A stretch of DNA of 64,000 nt, from the NCBI GenBank assembly GCA_949294335.1, contig CASFGO010000030.1, positions 62,001-126,000 of the forward strand. Direction: 5' to 3'. Every line of letters begins with the position of its first letter. Position 1 is the stretch's first letter. The stretch comes from an uncultured bacterium (GTDB taxonomy: Bacteria > Cyanobacteriota > Vampirovibrionia > Gastranaerophilales > Gastranaerophilaceae). A program made the position numbers and the translations under genes. The notes under the pieces were generated by a model. The model saw only the letters and a program-made list of their open reading frames with translations, was not told the DNA's origin and did no database searches. This document shows, piece after piece, positions 17,829 through 24,144 of the stretch.

Positions 17829-17997
17829 CATTAGGATATGATAAAACCAATTTGTCTGGAAGTATTACATAATTTTTAATTACCTTATGTTTATTTTTTG
17901 TCATACTCCATGCTAAAATATTGTCAGTCATATTTTATTCACATAATTTCTTTAAATATGGCAATATTGGAATAAATAGCATTTGAGATAAAATCTT

Positions 17998-19908
17998 ATG
18001 ACAAAAGAAAAAATATTTTTAATAATATTATTAGCTATAGCTTGTTTATTTTCTGCAATAACTATAAATAACAAATTATCTGAGAAATCAGATATGAGAA
18101 TTTATTCAAATGCGATTAAATTCTATCAAGATGAAAATTATCAAGATGCTTATTACAATTTTGCAAGAATATCAAACTTTTCTCTACTAAAACCTGCTGC
18201 TCTTTTTAGACAAGCAAGATGTGCTACAAATATCGGAGATACACAATCAGCAATTAGAAACTATTCAATCCTTTTAAAAAGATTTCCTAATTGGCAACTT
18301 TATCCTGTAAGCGAATATAATTTAGCCGTTCTATTATACGATAGACAAGATTATTTCATTGCAAAAAGACATTTCAAACACCTAATTAAAAAATATCCTG
18401 AAACTGAAGTTGCTATTGCTTCAAAATTTTATCTTGGACTTATTGAAAAAAATCCCAAATTACTTTTTGAATATTTAGAACTTTCACCTAATGGCTTACT
18501 ATCTCAAAATGCTATAGATACATTAATTAAATGGAATACCAAATTTTCTAACGCTGATAATTTAACTATTGCAAAATCATATCTCTCAAGAGATAAATTC
18601 AATGAAGCACTTGAATATTATCAGAAAACATCTCTCCCTGATAGTTGGGCAGGATATGCCAAAACTTTATACAAACTAGGGAAATATAATGAAGCAAAAA
18701 ATATAACAACTAAAGGAATATCTATATATTCTTCTCGAGTTGATAAAAATGAAATTTACGATAATATAGATTGTTTTGTATCGCTTTCTGATTCAAAACT
18801 TAATACTATAAAATACCTATATTCGCTTAATCCAAAATCACAAGGTGCAGATTATTTAATGTTCCTAATGGCAAAATATGCACCTGTATCTCAAACCCCT
18901 CAAATGTACGAAAAATTATATTATGCTTTTCCTGATGGACAATTTTCAGGTGAAGCATTATACAAAACTTTCTATTCCAAAATTAATCAAAGAAAATATG
19001 ATGAAGCCCTTAAACTGGGTAGAATTCATCTAGCAAAATACGGAAATACAAATTCAGCACCTGCTGTAATGTATTGGATGGCAAAAATTTATGAAAAACG
19101 TCATATGGATGATATGGCAAAAAGCTATTACAAAGGTGTATTATCAAAATATCCTGATAGCTATTATGCAATGAGAGCTAATTCTAAACTCCATAATGGC
19201 CAAAAAATGCTTGAAGATAGAAAACTTGAGCTTAAACCTATAGTATTTCCTATAAAAAATAAATCAGAAGCAAACCTTGCAATTAAACTTGCTAAATTAA
19301 AAGATTATGATTTCGTTCAAGAATTATACAAAGATGATAACTTTGTACAAAGCTGGATTGAATACCAAAAAGGGAATTATACACATTCTGCGTTCTTAGC
19401 TCGTGAAGCGATGGATAAATTAGAAGAAAAACCTCATTTTAAAGACTGTCGTTGGAGATTAATTTATCCAATACATTATTATAATTATGTACAAAAATAT
19501 GCCAATAAAGAAAATCCAATTATAATTCTGTCAATTATAAAAGAAGAAAGTCATTTCAACCCAAATGCAACAAGTTGTGTAGGAGCATTAGGATTAATGC
19601 AACTAATGCCTGCAACAGCTAATGAAATTGCAAAAGCATATGGATTATCAAACAATTTATATAATCCTGAAAATAATATACATCTAGGTAGCTTATATTA
19701 TGCTAAAATGCGTCGTTCTTTAAACGATAAAGATATGTCAGCAATAATGGCATACAATGGAGGCTGGGCTGCTGTTACAAGATGGAAAAACAGACTTAAT
19801 TATACAGATATGGACGACTTTGTAGAAAAAATCCCATACCCTGAAACTCAAACTTACCTCAAAAAAGTCCTAAGAAGCTATTGGAACTACTCAAACATTT
19901 ATCAATAA
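17998..19908 (+). CDS. slt: Lytic transglycosylase with N-terminal TPR-like superhelix (Slt70-like)
   Basis: 636 residues. An N-terminal signal or anchor segment (IFLIILLAIACLFSAIT, about 5-21) is followed by about 450 residues of helical repeats (for example SAIRNYSILLKRFPNW and DDMAKSYYKGVLSKYPDSYY). The C-terminal SLT domain has the catalytic Glu517 in KEESHFNP, then GALGLMQLMPATA and MAYNGG. It cleaves the glycan strand of peptidoglycan, making anhydro-muropeptides. The -10-like TAAAAT lies three bases before the ATG, so the mRNA may be leaderless. It is monocistronic as far as visible. Confidence 0.92.
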   Translation: MTKEKIFLIILLAIACLFSAITINNKLSEKSDMRIYSNAIKFYQDENYQDAYYNFARISNFSLLKPAALFRQARCATNIGDTQSAIRNYSILLKRFPNWQLYPVSEYNLAVLLYDRQDYFIAKRHFKHLIKKYPETEVAIASKFYLGLIEKNPKLLFEYLELSPNGLLSQNAIDTLIKWNTKFSNADNLTIAKSYLSRDKFNEALEYYQKTSLPDSWAGYAKTLYKLGKYNEAKNITTKGISIYSSRVDKNEIYDNIDCFVSLSDSKLNTIKYLYSLNPKSQGADYLMFLMAKYAPVSQTPQMYEKLYYAFPDGQFSGEALYKTFYSKINQRKYDEALKLGRIHLAKYGNTNSAPAVMYWMAKIYEKRHMDDMAKSYYKGVLSKYPDSYYAMRANSKLHNGQKMLEDRKLELKPIVFPIKNKSEANLAIKLAKLKDYDFVQELYKDDNFVQSWIEYQKGNYTHSAFLAREAMDKLEEKPHFKDCRWRLIYPIHYYNYVQKYANKENPIIILSIIKEESHFNPNATSCVGALGLMQLMPATANEIAKAYGLSNNLYNPENNIHLGSLYYAKMRRSLNDKDMSAIMAYNGGWAAVTRWKNRLNYTDMDDFVEKIPYPETQTYLKKVLRSYWNYSNIYQ

Positions 19909-19919
19909 ATATCTTTGGA

Positions 19920-19948
19920 TTGATAAATAAAAGAAATTATATTAAAAT
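19920..19948 (+). promoter_or_regulatory. Sense promoter of small-peptide module 1
   Basis: TTGATA (19920-19925), exactly 17 bases, TAAAAT (19943-19948). The same boxes and spacing recur in module 2. The expected transcript start is about 19955, in CAGGG. Confidence 0.75.
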
Positions 19949-19954
19949 ACATTC

Positions 19955-20025
19955 AGGGTAAGCTCCGTATGATCCCACCCACACAGACTAGTTAAGAGAA
20001 ATTGGCGGGAAAGGGGGTGATAATC
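19955..20025 (+). promoter_or_regulatory. Structured leader and extended Shine-Dalgarno of module 1
   Basis: The leader contains TCCCACC and GGCGGGA, which can pair with one mismatch; module 2 has TCCACC/GGTGGA, perfectly paired. The ribosome site AAAGGGGGTGAT (20011-20022) matches the full anti-Shine-Dalgarno complement AAAGGAGGTGAT at 11 of 12 positions. CACCC in the leader can also pair with GGGTG of that site, so translation may be masked. Confidence 0.6.
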
Positions 20026-20097
20026 TTGGATTTCAGTATAACTGAAAAAGCGTTATGGCTTATCTTATTGATAATCATAACGCTTAGACTAAGATAG
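20026..20097 (+). CDS. Small hydrophobic peptide 1, candidate type I toxin
   Basis: A TTG-started frame of 23 codons ends at TAG 20095-20097. The peptide has a polar start (DFSITEK) and then a membrane-spanning stretch ALWLILLIIITLRLR with a basic end. That is the usual profile of type I toxin peptides that insert in the membrane. The TTG lies five bases after the very strong site AAAGGGGGTGA. An in-frame GTG at 20017 is an alternative start. An antisense RNA is predicted across the whole frame. Toxicity is inferred from architecture only; no known toxin family was recognised. Confidence 0.6.
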   Translation: MDFSITEKALWLILLIIITLRLR

Positions 20098-20147
20098 GGA
20101 GTTAAGAAAGCTTATAAGAGATGCACCTCTTATGAGCTTTTCCCTAT
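20045..20147 (-). ncRNA. Predicted antisense RNA of module 1
   Basis: A convergent promoter (20154-20181) should start transcription near 20147. The transcript would run through the hairpin at 20093-20146 and stop at a hairpin inside the peptide gene: GCGTTATG...CATAACGC (20050-20083), reinforced by inner TTATC/GATAA, followed on this strand by TTTTT (20045-20049). About 103 bases, complementary to most of the peptide mRNA. Expression is not shown by sequence alone. Confidence 0.6.
20093..20146 (+). terminator. Hairpin at the 3' end of module 1
   Basis: AAAGCTTATAAGAG pairs with CTCTTATGAGCTTT across ATGCAC, and the flanks ATAGGGA and TCCCTAT pair outside it. The TAG stop codon lies in the outer stem (ATAGGG). 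The matching place in module 2 has a different stem sequence but the same outer ATAGGG/CCCTAT. It may end the sense mRNA and form the 5' end of the antisense RNA. Confidence 0.55.
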
Positions 20148-20153
20148 AAATAT

Positions 20154-20181
20154 ATTATAGTATATTTCTCGCTTTTTTCAA
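20154..20181 (-). promoter_or_regulatory. Antisense promoter of module 1
   Basis: On the minus strand TTGAAA (20176-20181), 16 bases, TATAAT (20154-20159). The whole block from CCCTATAAATATATTATAGT through the -35 box is almost unchanged in module 2 (20472-20510), far more conserved than the peptide genes. Confidence 0.75.
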
Positions 20182-20245
20182 GATTATATCTTATAAATTA
20201 TTTAATTGATAATTAATCATTTATAAAGTTTTCTCCTTATTAAAA

Positions 20246-20274
20246 TTGATAAATAACAGGAATTATATTAAAAT
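20246..20274 (+). promoter_or_regulatory. Sense promoter of small-peptide module 2
   Basis: TTGATA (20246-20251), 17 bases, TAAAAT (20269-20274), same as module 1. Transcript start expected near 20281 at AGGGTA. Confidence 0.75.
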
Positions 20275-20280
20275 ATATCT

Positions 20281-20350
20281 AGGGTAGTACCTTTTACCTC
20301 CACCCACACACGAATTTTACTAAGAAATCGGTGGAAAGGGGGTGATTAAA
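20281..20350 (+). promoter_or_regulatory. Structured leader and extended Shine-Dalgarno of module 2
   Basis: TCCACC and GGTGGA form a perfect six-base stem around the shared CCACACA word. The ribosome site AAAGGGGGTGATT repeats that of module 1 and stands just outside the stem. Confidence 0.6.
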
Positions 20351-20425
20351 TTGAGAAGAGAAATAATAAAAGCTGCCATAATTGCAGTTATAGCAGCTCT
20401 TAAAATTCTATTAAACTTCTTATAG
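20351..20425 (+). CDS. Small hydrophobic peptide 2, candidate type I toxin
   Basis: A TTG-started frame of 24 codons ending at TAG 20423-20425. The product begins with charged MRREIIK and continues with a hydrophobic helix AAIIAVIAALKILL. It shares almost no residues with peptide 1 but has the same length, the same start codon and ribosome site, and the same relation to an antisense transcript. An in-frame GTG at 20342 is also conserved in position. Read as a diverged paralogue of module 1; function inferred. Confidence 0.6.
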   Translation: MRREIIKAAIIAVIAALKILLNFL

Positions 20426-20476
20426 GGTACTAAGTGAAGTCCTTTAGTAGCATAATTACTAGGGACTTCCCCCTAT
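20362..20476 (-). ncRNA. Predicted antisense RNA of module 2
   Basis: Expected start about 20476 from the promoter at 20483-20510. The intrinsic terminator lies in the peptide gene: AGCTGCTATAA pairs with TTATGGCAGCT (20371-20398, one G-U pair, loop of six), followed on this strand by TTTTATTATTT. The hairpin sequence differs from that of module 1 but holds the same place and function. Confidence 0.6.
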
Positions 20477-20482
20477 AAATAT

Positions 20483-20510
20483 ATTATAGTATATTTCTTT
20501 CTTTTTTCAA
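20483..20510 (-). promoter_or_regulatory. Antisense promoter of module 2
   Basis: TTGAAA (20505-20510), 16 bases, TATAAT (20483-20488) on the minus strand, identical boxes to module 1. Confidence 0.75.
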
Positions 20511-20547
20511 TATTAAAATATCTTAGTCGTTTGTTAACTTAATCGAT

Positions 20548-20635
20548 AGATTGCTTCGCCCTGCTCTCAATAACATAATTATTTATATGAACCGTCATTA
20601 CGAGGAACAAGGATTTTACTGTTTCGAAGTAATCT
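20548..20635. repeat. Dispersed palindromic repeat (GTCATTACGAGGA type)
   Basis: AGATTGCTTCG...CTCTCAATAAC (20548-20574) and GTCATTACGAGGAAC...TTCGAAGTAATCT (20594-20635) are imperfect inverted copies. They resemble the widespread bacterial intergenic repeat built on GTCATTGCGAGGA and its complement. A related copy is at 29112-29210. Confidence 0.65.
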
Positions 20636-20788
20636 GATATACATCAGAAGTCTACCTTCTTTATTCTTGGTCACTTAATCACTTAGTCACCATTATAAAA
20701 GTAGACAAAAGTTTTGTTGTTACGAAGTAATCTAATACACATCAGAAGTTTACTTTCTTTATTCTTGGTCACTTAATCACTTAGTCAC
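20620..20788. repeat. Two direct copies of a 71-base repeat
   Basis: Unit 1 at 20620-20690 and unit 2 at 20718-20788 share TTACGAAGTAATCT-like ends, ACATCAGAAGT, TTCTTTATTCTTGGTCACTT and AATCACTTAGTCAC with only a few differences, at a period of 98 bases. Unit 2 runs into the 3' end of the nitroreductase gene and supplies its last codons. Confidence 0.8.
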
Positions 20789-21319
20789 TGTTATATACTT
20801 ATTCCAAATAATATTATCGCTATTCCATTTCTCAATAACAGGAGAATCTCCATCAGCATAACCCATTGGAATAACACACAATGGTATTATACCATCCGGC
20901 ATGTTTAAAACCTTACGAGCAGTTTCGGCTCTGTCCATTTTAGGATAACAAGCAGTCCAAACAGCACCAAGTCCCAAAGAATGAGCTGATAACAAAATAT
21001 TTTCAACTGCAGCTGAGCAATCTTGCACCCAAAATGTTTGTGCAGTTAAATCCTCTTTATCTCTTATATCACCACAAACAACAATACATAAAGGAGCATT
21101 AAACAACATCTTTGCATAAGGAAGCCCTTCTGCTAATTCATCTAATAATTTTCTATCATCAACAGCAAAAAATTTCCAAGGCTGACGGTTTCTTGCAGAT
21201 GGAGCAGCCATGCCGGCACGCAAAATCAATTCTATTTTATCTTTTTCAATTGATTTATTAATAAATTTACGAACGCTTTTTCTTCTTAAAATAGCCTCAA
21301 TAACTTTGTTAGTTTCCAT
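20777..21319 (-). CDS. Nitroreductase-family FMN protein
   Basis: 180 residues. FMN-binding signatures are RRKSVRKF (about 12-19), AAPSARNRQPWKF (about 38-50) and the C-terminal LCVIPMGYA. Family members reduce nitro groups, quinones or similar with NAD(P)H. It stands alone. The last residues (TVTK and stop) are encoded by the end of the 71-base repeat, so the original C-terminus may have been replaced. Confidence 0.88.
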   Translation of the reverse strand: METNKVIEAILRRKSVRKFINKSIEKDKIELILRAGMAAPSARNRQPWKFFAVDDRKLLDELAEGLPYAKMLFNAPLCIVVCGDIRDKEDLTAQTFWVQDCSAAVENILLSAHSLGLGAVWTACYPKMDRAETARKVLNMPDGIIPLCVIPMGYADGDSPVIEKWNSDNIIWNKYITVTK

Positions 21320-21397
21320 TTAAAAGCTATCTCCTCATCTTTGAATAATACATACATAATCACAACATGCCAACATTTTTACATTTCTTAACCATAT

Positions 21398-21486
21398 TTA
21401 AAATCATGAAAAACCATGCCACACGCATGATTGCATAATTTGAAGCATGGCAAATCATGTCATGATGTGCTATTACATGATTTTAA
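21398..21486. repeat. Nested inverted repeats rich in CATG
   Basis: TTAAAATCATG (21398-21408) and CATGATTTTAA (21476-21486) are a perfect 11-base inverted pair. Inside, CCATGC (21414-21419) pairs with GCATGG (21445-21450), and further ATCATG and TCATGA words occur. It lies in the 319-base gap between the divergent nitroreductase and Cys-rich genes. It could be an operator array or a structured RNA. Confidence 0.45.
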
Positions 21487-21557
21487 TTAGCTTAAACATA
21501 GTTATAATAAGTGTTTTAAGTACATTTATTTTTTCGTAATAAACATTTACAAACGGG

Positions 21558-21585
21558 TTGTAAAAGATTACTTAACCTATATAAT
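21558..21585 (+). promoter_or_regulatory. Promoter of the Cys-rich protein gene
   Basis: TTGTAA (21558-21563), 16 bases, TATAAT (21580-21585). The leader after it folds into two local hairpins: TGGGTT/AACCCA and AGGTTC-TTCG-GAACCT (about 21618-21634), the latter with a stable UUCG-type loop. Confidence 0.6.
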
Positions 21586-21674
21586 AAAAGAGTGGGTTGG
21601 GGAAAACCCAATGGGGATAGGTTCTTCGGAACCTTAATATGGTTGGATATCACAAATTTATTTTGGAGGATAAG

Positions 21675-21893
21675 TTGTTTAGAAGTAGAGATATGGGGAG
21701 AGCTATAGCTGTTAGAAGATGGACACCTACAGCTCTTGAATGTTATAAAAGAGGATGTAACTGTGAAGGATGTTTTTATAGTGATTTCTTCAAAGGAACC
21801 TCTCAAAAATGCCAAATGAAGGCTTCTGTTCTTGAATTAGTAAGAGTTATTGGAACTCCTGATGTGGAAATTCCACAAATTATTGCAGACTAA
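21675..21893 (+). CDS. Small Cys-rich protein of unknown function
   Basis: I prefer TTG at 21675 because GGAGG ends six bases before it; ATG at 21639 has no ribosome site and ATG at 21693 is a further alternative. The product, about 72 residues, has four cysteines close together and one more: CYKRGCNCEGCFYSDFF followed by SQKCQMK. This suggests metal binding. The remainder (SVLELVRVIGTP) looks helical. Basic N-terminal half. It precedes hpf on the same strand. Possibly regulatory; family not recognised. Confidence 0.6.
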   Translation: MFRSRDMGRAIAVRRWTPTALECYKRGCNCEGCFYSDFFKGTSQKCQMKASVLELVRVIGTPDVEIPQIIAD

Positions 21894-21955
21894 TGGGTTT
21901 AAAAATAAGTCGGTATGGTGTATAATAAAAAATGTACACATTATTGGAGGCATAC

Positions 21956-22342
21956 ATGCATATACACGTTAATGGTAAAAACATTGAAATCACAGATGCT
22001 ATCAAAGCTTATGTTAAAGAAAAATTAGGCAAAGTAGTTAATCACTACGATCAAATCCAAGGCATCAAAGTTATTTTAACAGTAATCAAAAACCCTTCAG
22101 CATCTGGCAAACACGTTGCAGAAGTTAAATGTACCTTAAGTAGCGGTACTGTTGTTCACGTAGAAGAATCTGCTGAATCTATGTATGCTAGTATTGATTT
22201 AATTGCTGACAAACTTGATAGACAAGTTAAAAAAGTTAAAAATAAATCTTTATATGCAGATAAAAACACTATTAGAAATACTGAAATCGAAGTTGTTGAA
22301 ATTGATGACGAAGAAGTTGAAGATATCAAAGCTATTGATTAA
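21956..22342 (+). CDS. hpf: Ribosome hibernation promoting factor, short form
   Basis: ATG at 21956 follows TTGGAGG at the right distance; the upstream TTG at 21932 is rejected. 128 residues with the HPF/YfiA fold: IHVNGKNIEITDAIKAYVKE at the start, then KVILTVIKNP and AEVKCTL strands, and ESMYASIDLIADKLDRQVKK helix. It binds the 30S decoding region and idles ribosomes in starvation. There is no second (dimerisation) domain as in long HPF, only an acidic tail (EIDDEEVEDIK). TATAAT at about 21921 and a terminator at 22364 make it a single unit. Confidence 0.9.
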   Translation: MHIHVNGKNIEITDAIKAYVKEKLGKVVNHYDQIQGIKVILTVIKNPSASGKHVAEVKCTLSSGTVVHVEESAESMYASIDLIADKLDRQVKKVKNKSLYADKNTIRNTEIEVVEIDDEEVEDIKAID

Positions 22343-22363
22343 TCAGTATTAACAAACAAGTTT

Positions 22364-22396
22364 AAAGACCGATTTTTAAATAAATCGGTCTTTTTT
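22364..22396 (+). terminator. Rho-independent terminator of hpf
   Basis: AAAGACCGATTT pairs with AAATCGGTCTTT, followed by TTTTTT. Confidence 0.9.
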
Positions 22397-22402
22397 AATG
22401 TA

Positions 22403-22431
22403 TTGAACTAATCGTAAAAAATATATATAAT
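22403..22431 (+). promoter_or_regulatory. Promoter placed for a leaderless mRNA
   Basis: TTGAAC (22403-22408), 17 bases, TATAAT (22426-22431), then six bases and the ATG at 22438. The start point would fall on the ATG. Confidence 0.65.
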
Positions 22432-22437
22432 CAATAT

Positions 22438-23445
22438 ATGGCAACAATTAAAAAATTAAATTACTTTAATCGTTCAAAAATTAGAAAAATGGTTCAGTTT
22501 TTGAACGTTACAAGAAACAATGATTTTATGAATATGCTTTCAATCAGCCCCTTTGGAGCATTACATAATCTGTTACCATTAAAATATAAATTCCTTGATG
22601 AAACTTTTATTATTTCAGAAGGAAACGATGAAGATTTTGGAATGATTACTGTTTCTCCAAGATTTGGGAATTACTATAAACTCATCATTTCTCAATTATT
22701 TTTTTCTGAAAAGTCATATGATTTAGCTCAACAACTTATAAATTTTGTTGTATCTCATTATGGAGCAAATGGTGTTAACGCATTTTTTGTTACTATAAAT
22801 CAAGTTTATAGTGATTTAATTAGATTATTCATTTCTCAATGTGGATTTAGACAATGTTCCTCTATACAAATTTGGGAAGTTAACAAAATCTCTTTTAAAA
22901 AATCTACAACTATCAAATATAGAAGATTAAGAGATTCTGATTTAAAAGAATTATCTGAAATTTATAATGATTCTTTAATGACACATTTTAAACCAACGTT
23001 AGAACGATCTGATAAAGAATTTTCTGAATCAATTTGTCACGGTTTAACATATTCATCAGAATACAGATATGTAATTGAAGATGCTTCATCTGATAGAGTT
23101 TTGGGTTATTTCTTAATCTCAACAGATGACAACGAAAACTTCTTAGTTGATTTTAATTACTCAGACGGTTACGCAATAGACCTTGATGGAATAATGTATT
23201 ATGCGACAAGAGAAATACTTAAACGCGTTAGAAGATTCAAATTATATGTGAAAATAAAAAATTACCTAAAAACAGGTGAAGCACAACAACGATATGCCCA
23301 AGAAAACCATTTTTCTTGTATCCAAACAAAACTAATGCTAGTAAAAGATTTCTATCGAGTAATAAAACAAGAATCCCCGCTAAAAGAGCTAAAAGAATTT
23401 ATTATGATAGGTGATCTCAACCACGACAAAAGACTAGAAGTTTAA
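22438..23445 (+). CDS. GNAT-like acetyltransferase-related protein
   Basis: 335 residues. Two halves, each with features of GNAT folds: residues 1-150 end in FFVTINQVYSDLIRLFISQCGF, like the last strand and helix of a GNAT domain, and residues 158-335 begin KYRRLRDSDLKELSEIYNDS, the classic first helix. The acetyl-CoA loop (QxxGxG/A) is not clear in either half. It may therefore be a degenerate double-GNAT protein. No ribosome site; the promoter geometry predicts a leaderless transcript. Function unknown. Confidence 0.6.
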   Translation: MATIKKLNYFNRSKIRKMVQFLNVTRNNDFMNMLSISPFGALHNLLPLKYKFLDETFIISEGNDEDFGMITVSPRFGNYYKLIISQLFFSEKSYDLAQQLINFVVSHYGANGVNAFFVTINQVYSDLIRLFISQCGFRQCSSIQIWEVNKISFKKSTTIKYRRLRDSDLKELSEIYNDSLMTHFKPTLERSDKEFSESICHGLTYSSEYRYVIEDASSDRVLGYFLISTDDNENFLVDFNYSDGYAIDLDGIMYYATREILKRVRRFKLYVKIKNYLKTGEAQQRYAQENHFSCIQTKLMLVKDFYRVIKQESPLKELKEFIMIGDLNHDKRLEV

Positions 23446-23450
23446 ACATA

Positions 23451-23550
23451 AAAAAAACTCCTCGTTAGAAACAATGAGGAGTAAAACTAGAATTAGGAAG
23501 GGAATTAGGGTATATAAAAAATCTTTTTTATTAATCTCTCTCTTTCGATT
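23451..23550 (-). ncRNA. Candidate short minus-strand transcript
   Basis: A promoter-like block shared with 2711-2727 (AGTATATACTTTATATA, here 23556-23572) is followed by about 100 bases without a credible ORF and a terminator hairpin CTCCTCATTG...CGAGGAG with a T-run (23451-23481). It may be a small RNA, or only the stop signal for antisense transcription. Confidence 0.35.
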
Positions 23551-23632
23551 ACATATATATAAAGTATATACTTGAACCTCGATTTCAATGGTTGAATTTT
23601 TCGTTACAAAAGTTAATAATTAACAGTCTGAT

Positions 23633-23648
23633 AGGTAGAAGCCTACCT
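23633..23648. promoter_or_regulatory. Predicted operator of the MarR-type regulator
   Basis: AGGTAG-AAGC-CTACCT is a perfect inverted repeat placed just upstream of the -10-like TATGAT (23651-23656) of the marR-type gene, so a bound dimer would block transcription. This is typical autoregulation in the family. Confidence 0.65.
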
Positions 23649-23667
23649 TTTATGATATGATTTTTAT

Positions 23668-24102
23668 ATGAAAGAAGAGAATAGTTGTAGTTACTTTATT
23701 AGGAATATTGCGCATACTATTAAATGTATGCAGGATAAGTGTTTGGTTCATTATGGACTCACTAATCAACAAGCTAGATTATTAGGTGAAATTACAAGAT
23801 TATCCGGCAAGAAAAAAGTTTTTGGGCGTCGTGATTTAGAAAAATTATTGAACTTAAAAGGACCTTCTGTTACAAGTCTTTTACACGGATTAGAGAAAAA
23901 AGGGCTTATTGAAACAGAATGCAGTAATAAAGATGCAAGAAGAAAGGTTTTGAAACCAACTGATGAAGGGAAAAAACTTATCAAGCATATGGATTTAGTA
24001 TTTGAGGCAACAGAAAATCAACTAACCGATAGATTAACACCAGATGAGATAGATAAATTTAAAGAGTACCTAGAAATAGCATTCGAAAATATGAATGAAT
24101 AA
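23668..24102 (+). CDS. MarR-family transcription regulator
   Basis: 144 residues, one winged-helix domain: LTNQQARLLGEITRL, then DLEKLLNLKGPSVTSLLHGLEK as the recognition helix-turn-helix, and the wing signature ECSNKDARRKVLKPTDEGKK. It probably binds the inverted repeat at 23633-23648. ATG stands 11 bases after TATGAT, so almost no leader. The acetyltransferase gene follows 42 bases downstream and may be under its control. Confidence 0.88.
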   Translation: MKEENSCSYFIRNIAHTIKCMQDKCLVHYGLTNQQARLLGEITRLSGKKKVFGRRDLEKLLNLKGPSVTSLLHGLEKKGLIETECSNKDARRKVLKPTDEGKKLIKHMDLVFEATENQLTDRLTPDEIDKFKEYLEIAFENMNE

Positions 24103-24144
24103 CTATATTTGTAAATATTACATAATTTTATGAGGAAGAATAAA

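Noticed and set aside
17740-17931. 63-codon minus-strand frame at the end of the secreted protein gene
   Set aside because: It overlaps the coding end of a well supported gene, lacks a ribosome site and shows no family features.
19955-20146. Ordinary cis-regulatory leader or attenuator for the nitroreductase gene
   Set aside because: The nitroreductase is on the other strand, and each module has its own promoters and closed peptide frame.
21590-21660. Glutamine-type (glnA/downstream-peptide) riboswitch in the leader of the Cys-rich gene
   Set aside because: The folded leader and lineage made this tempting, but the conserved core bases are not present.
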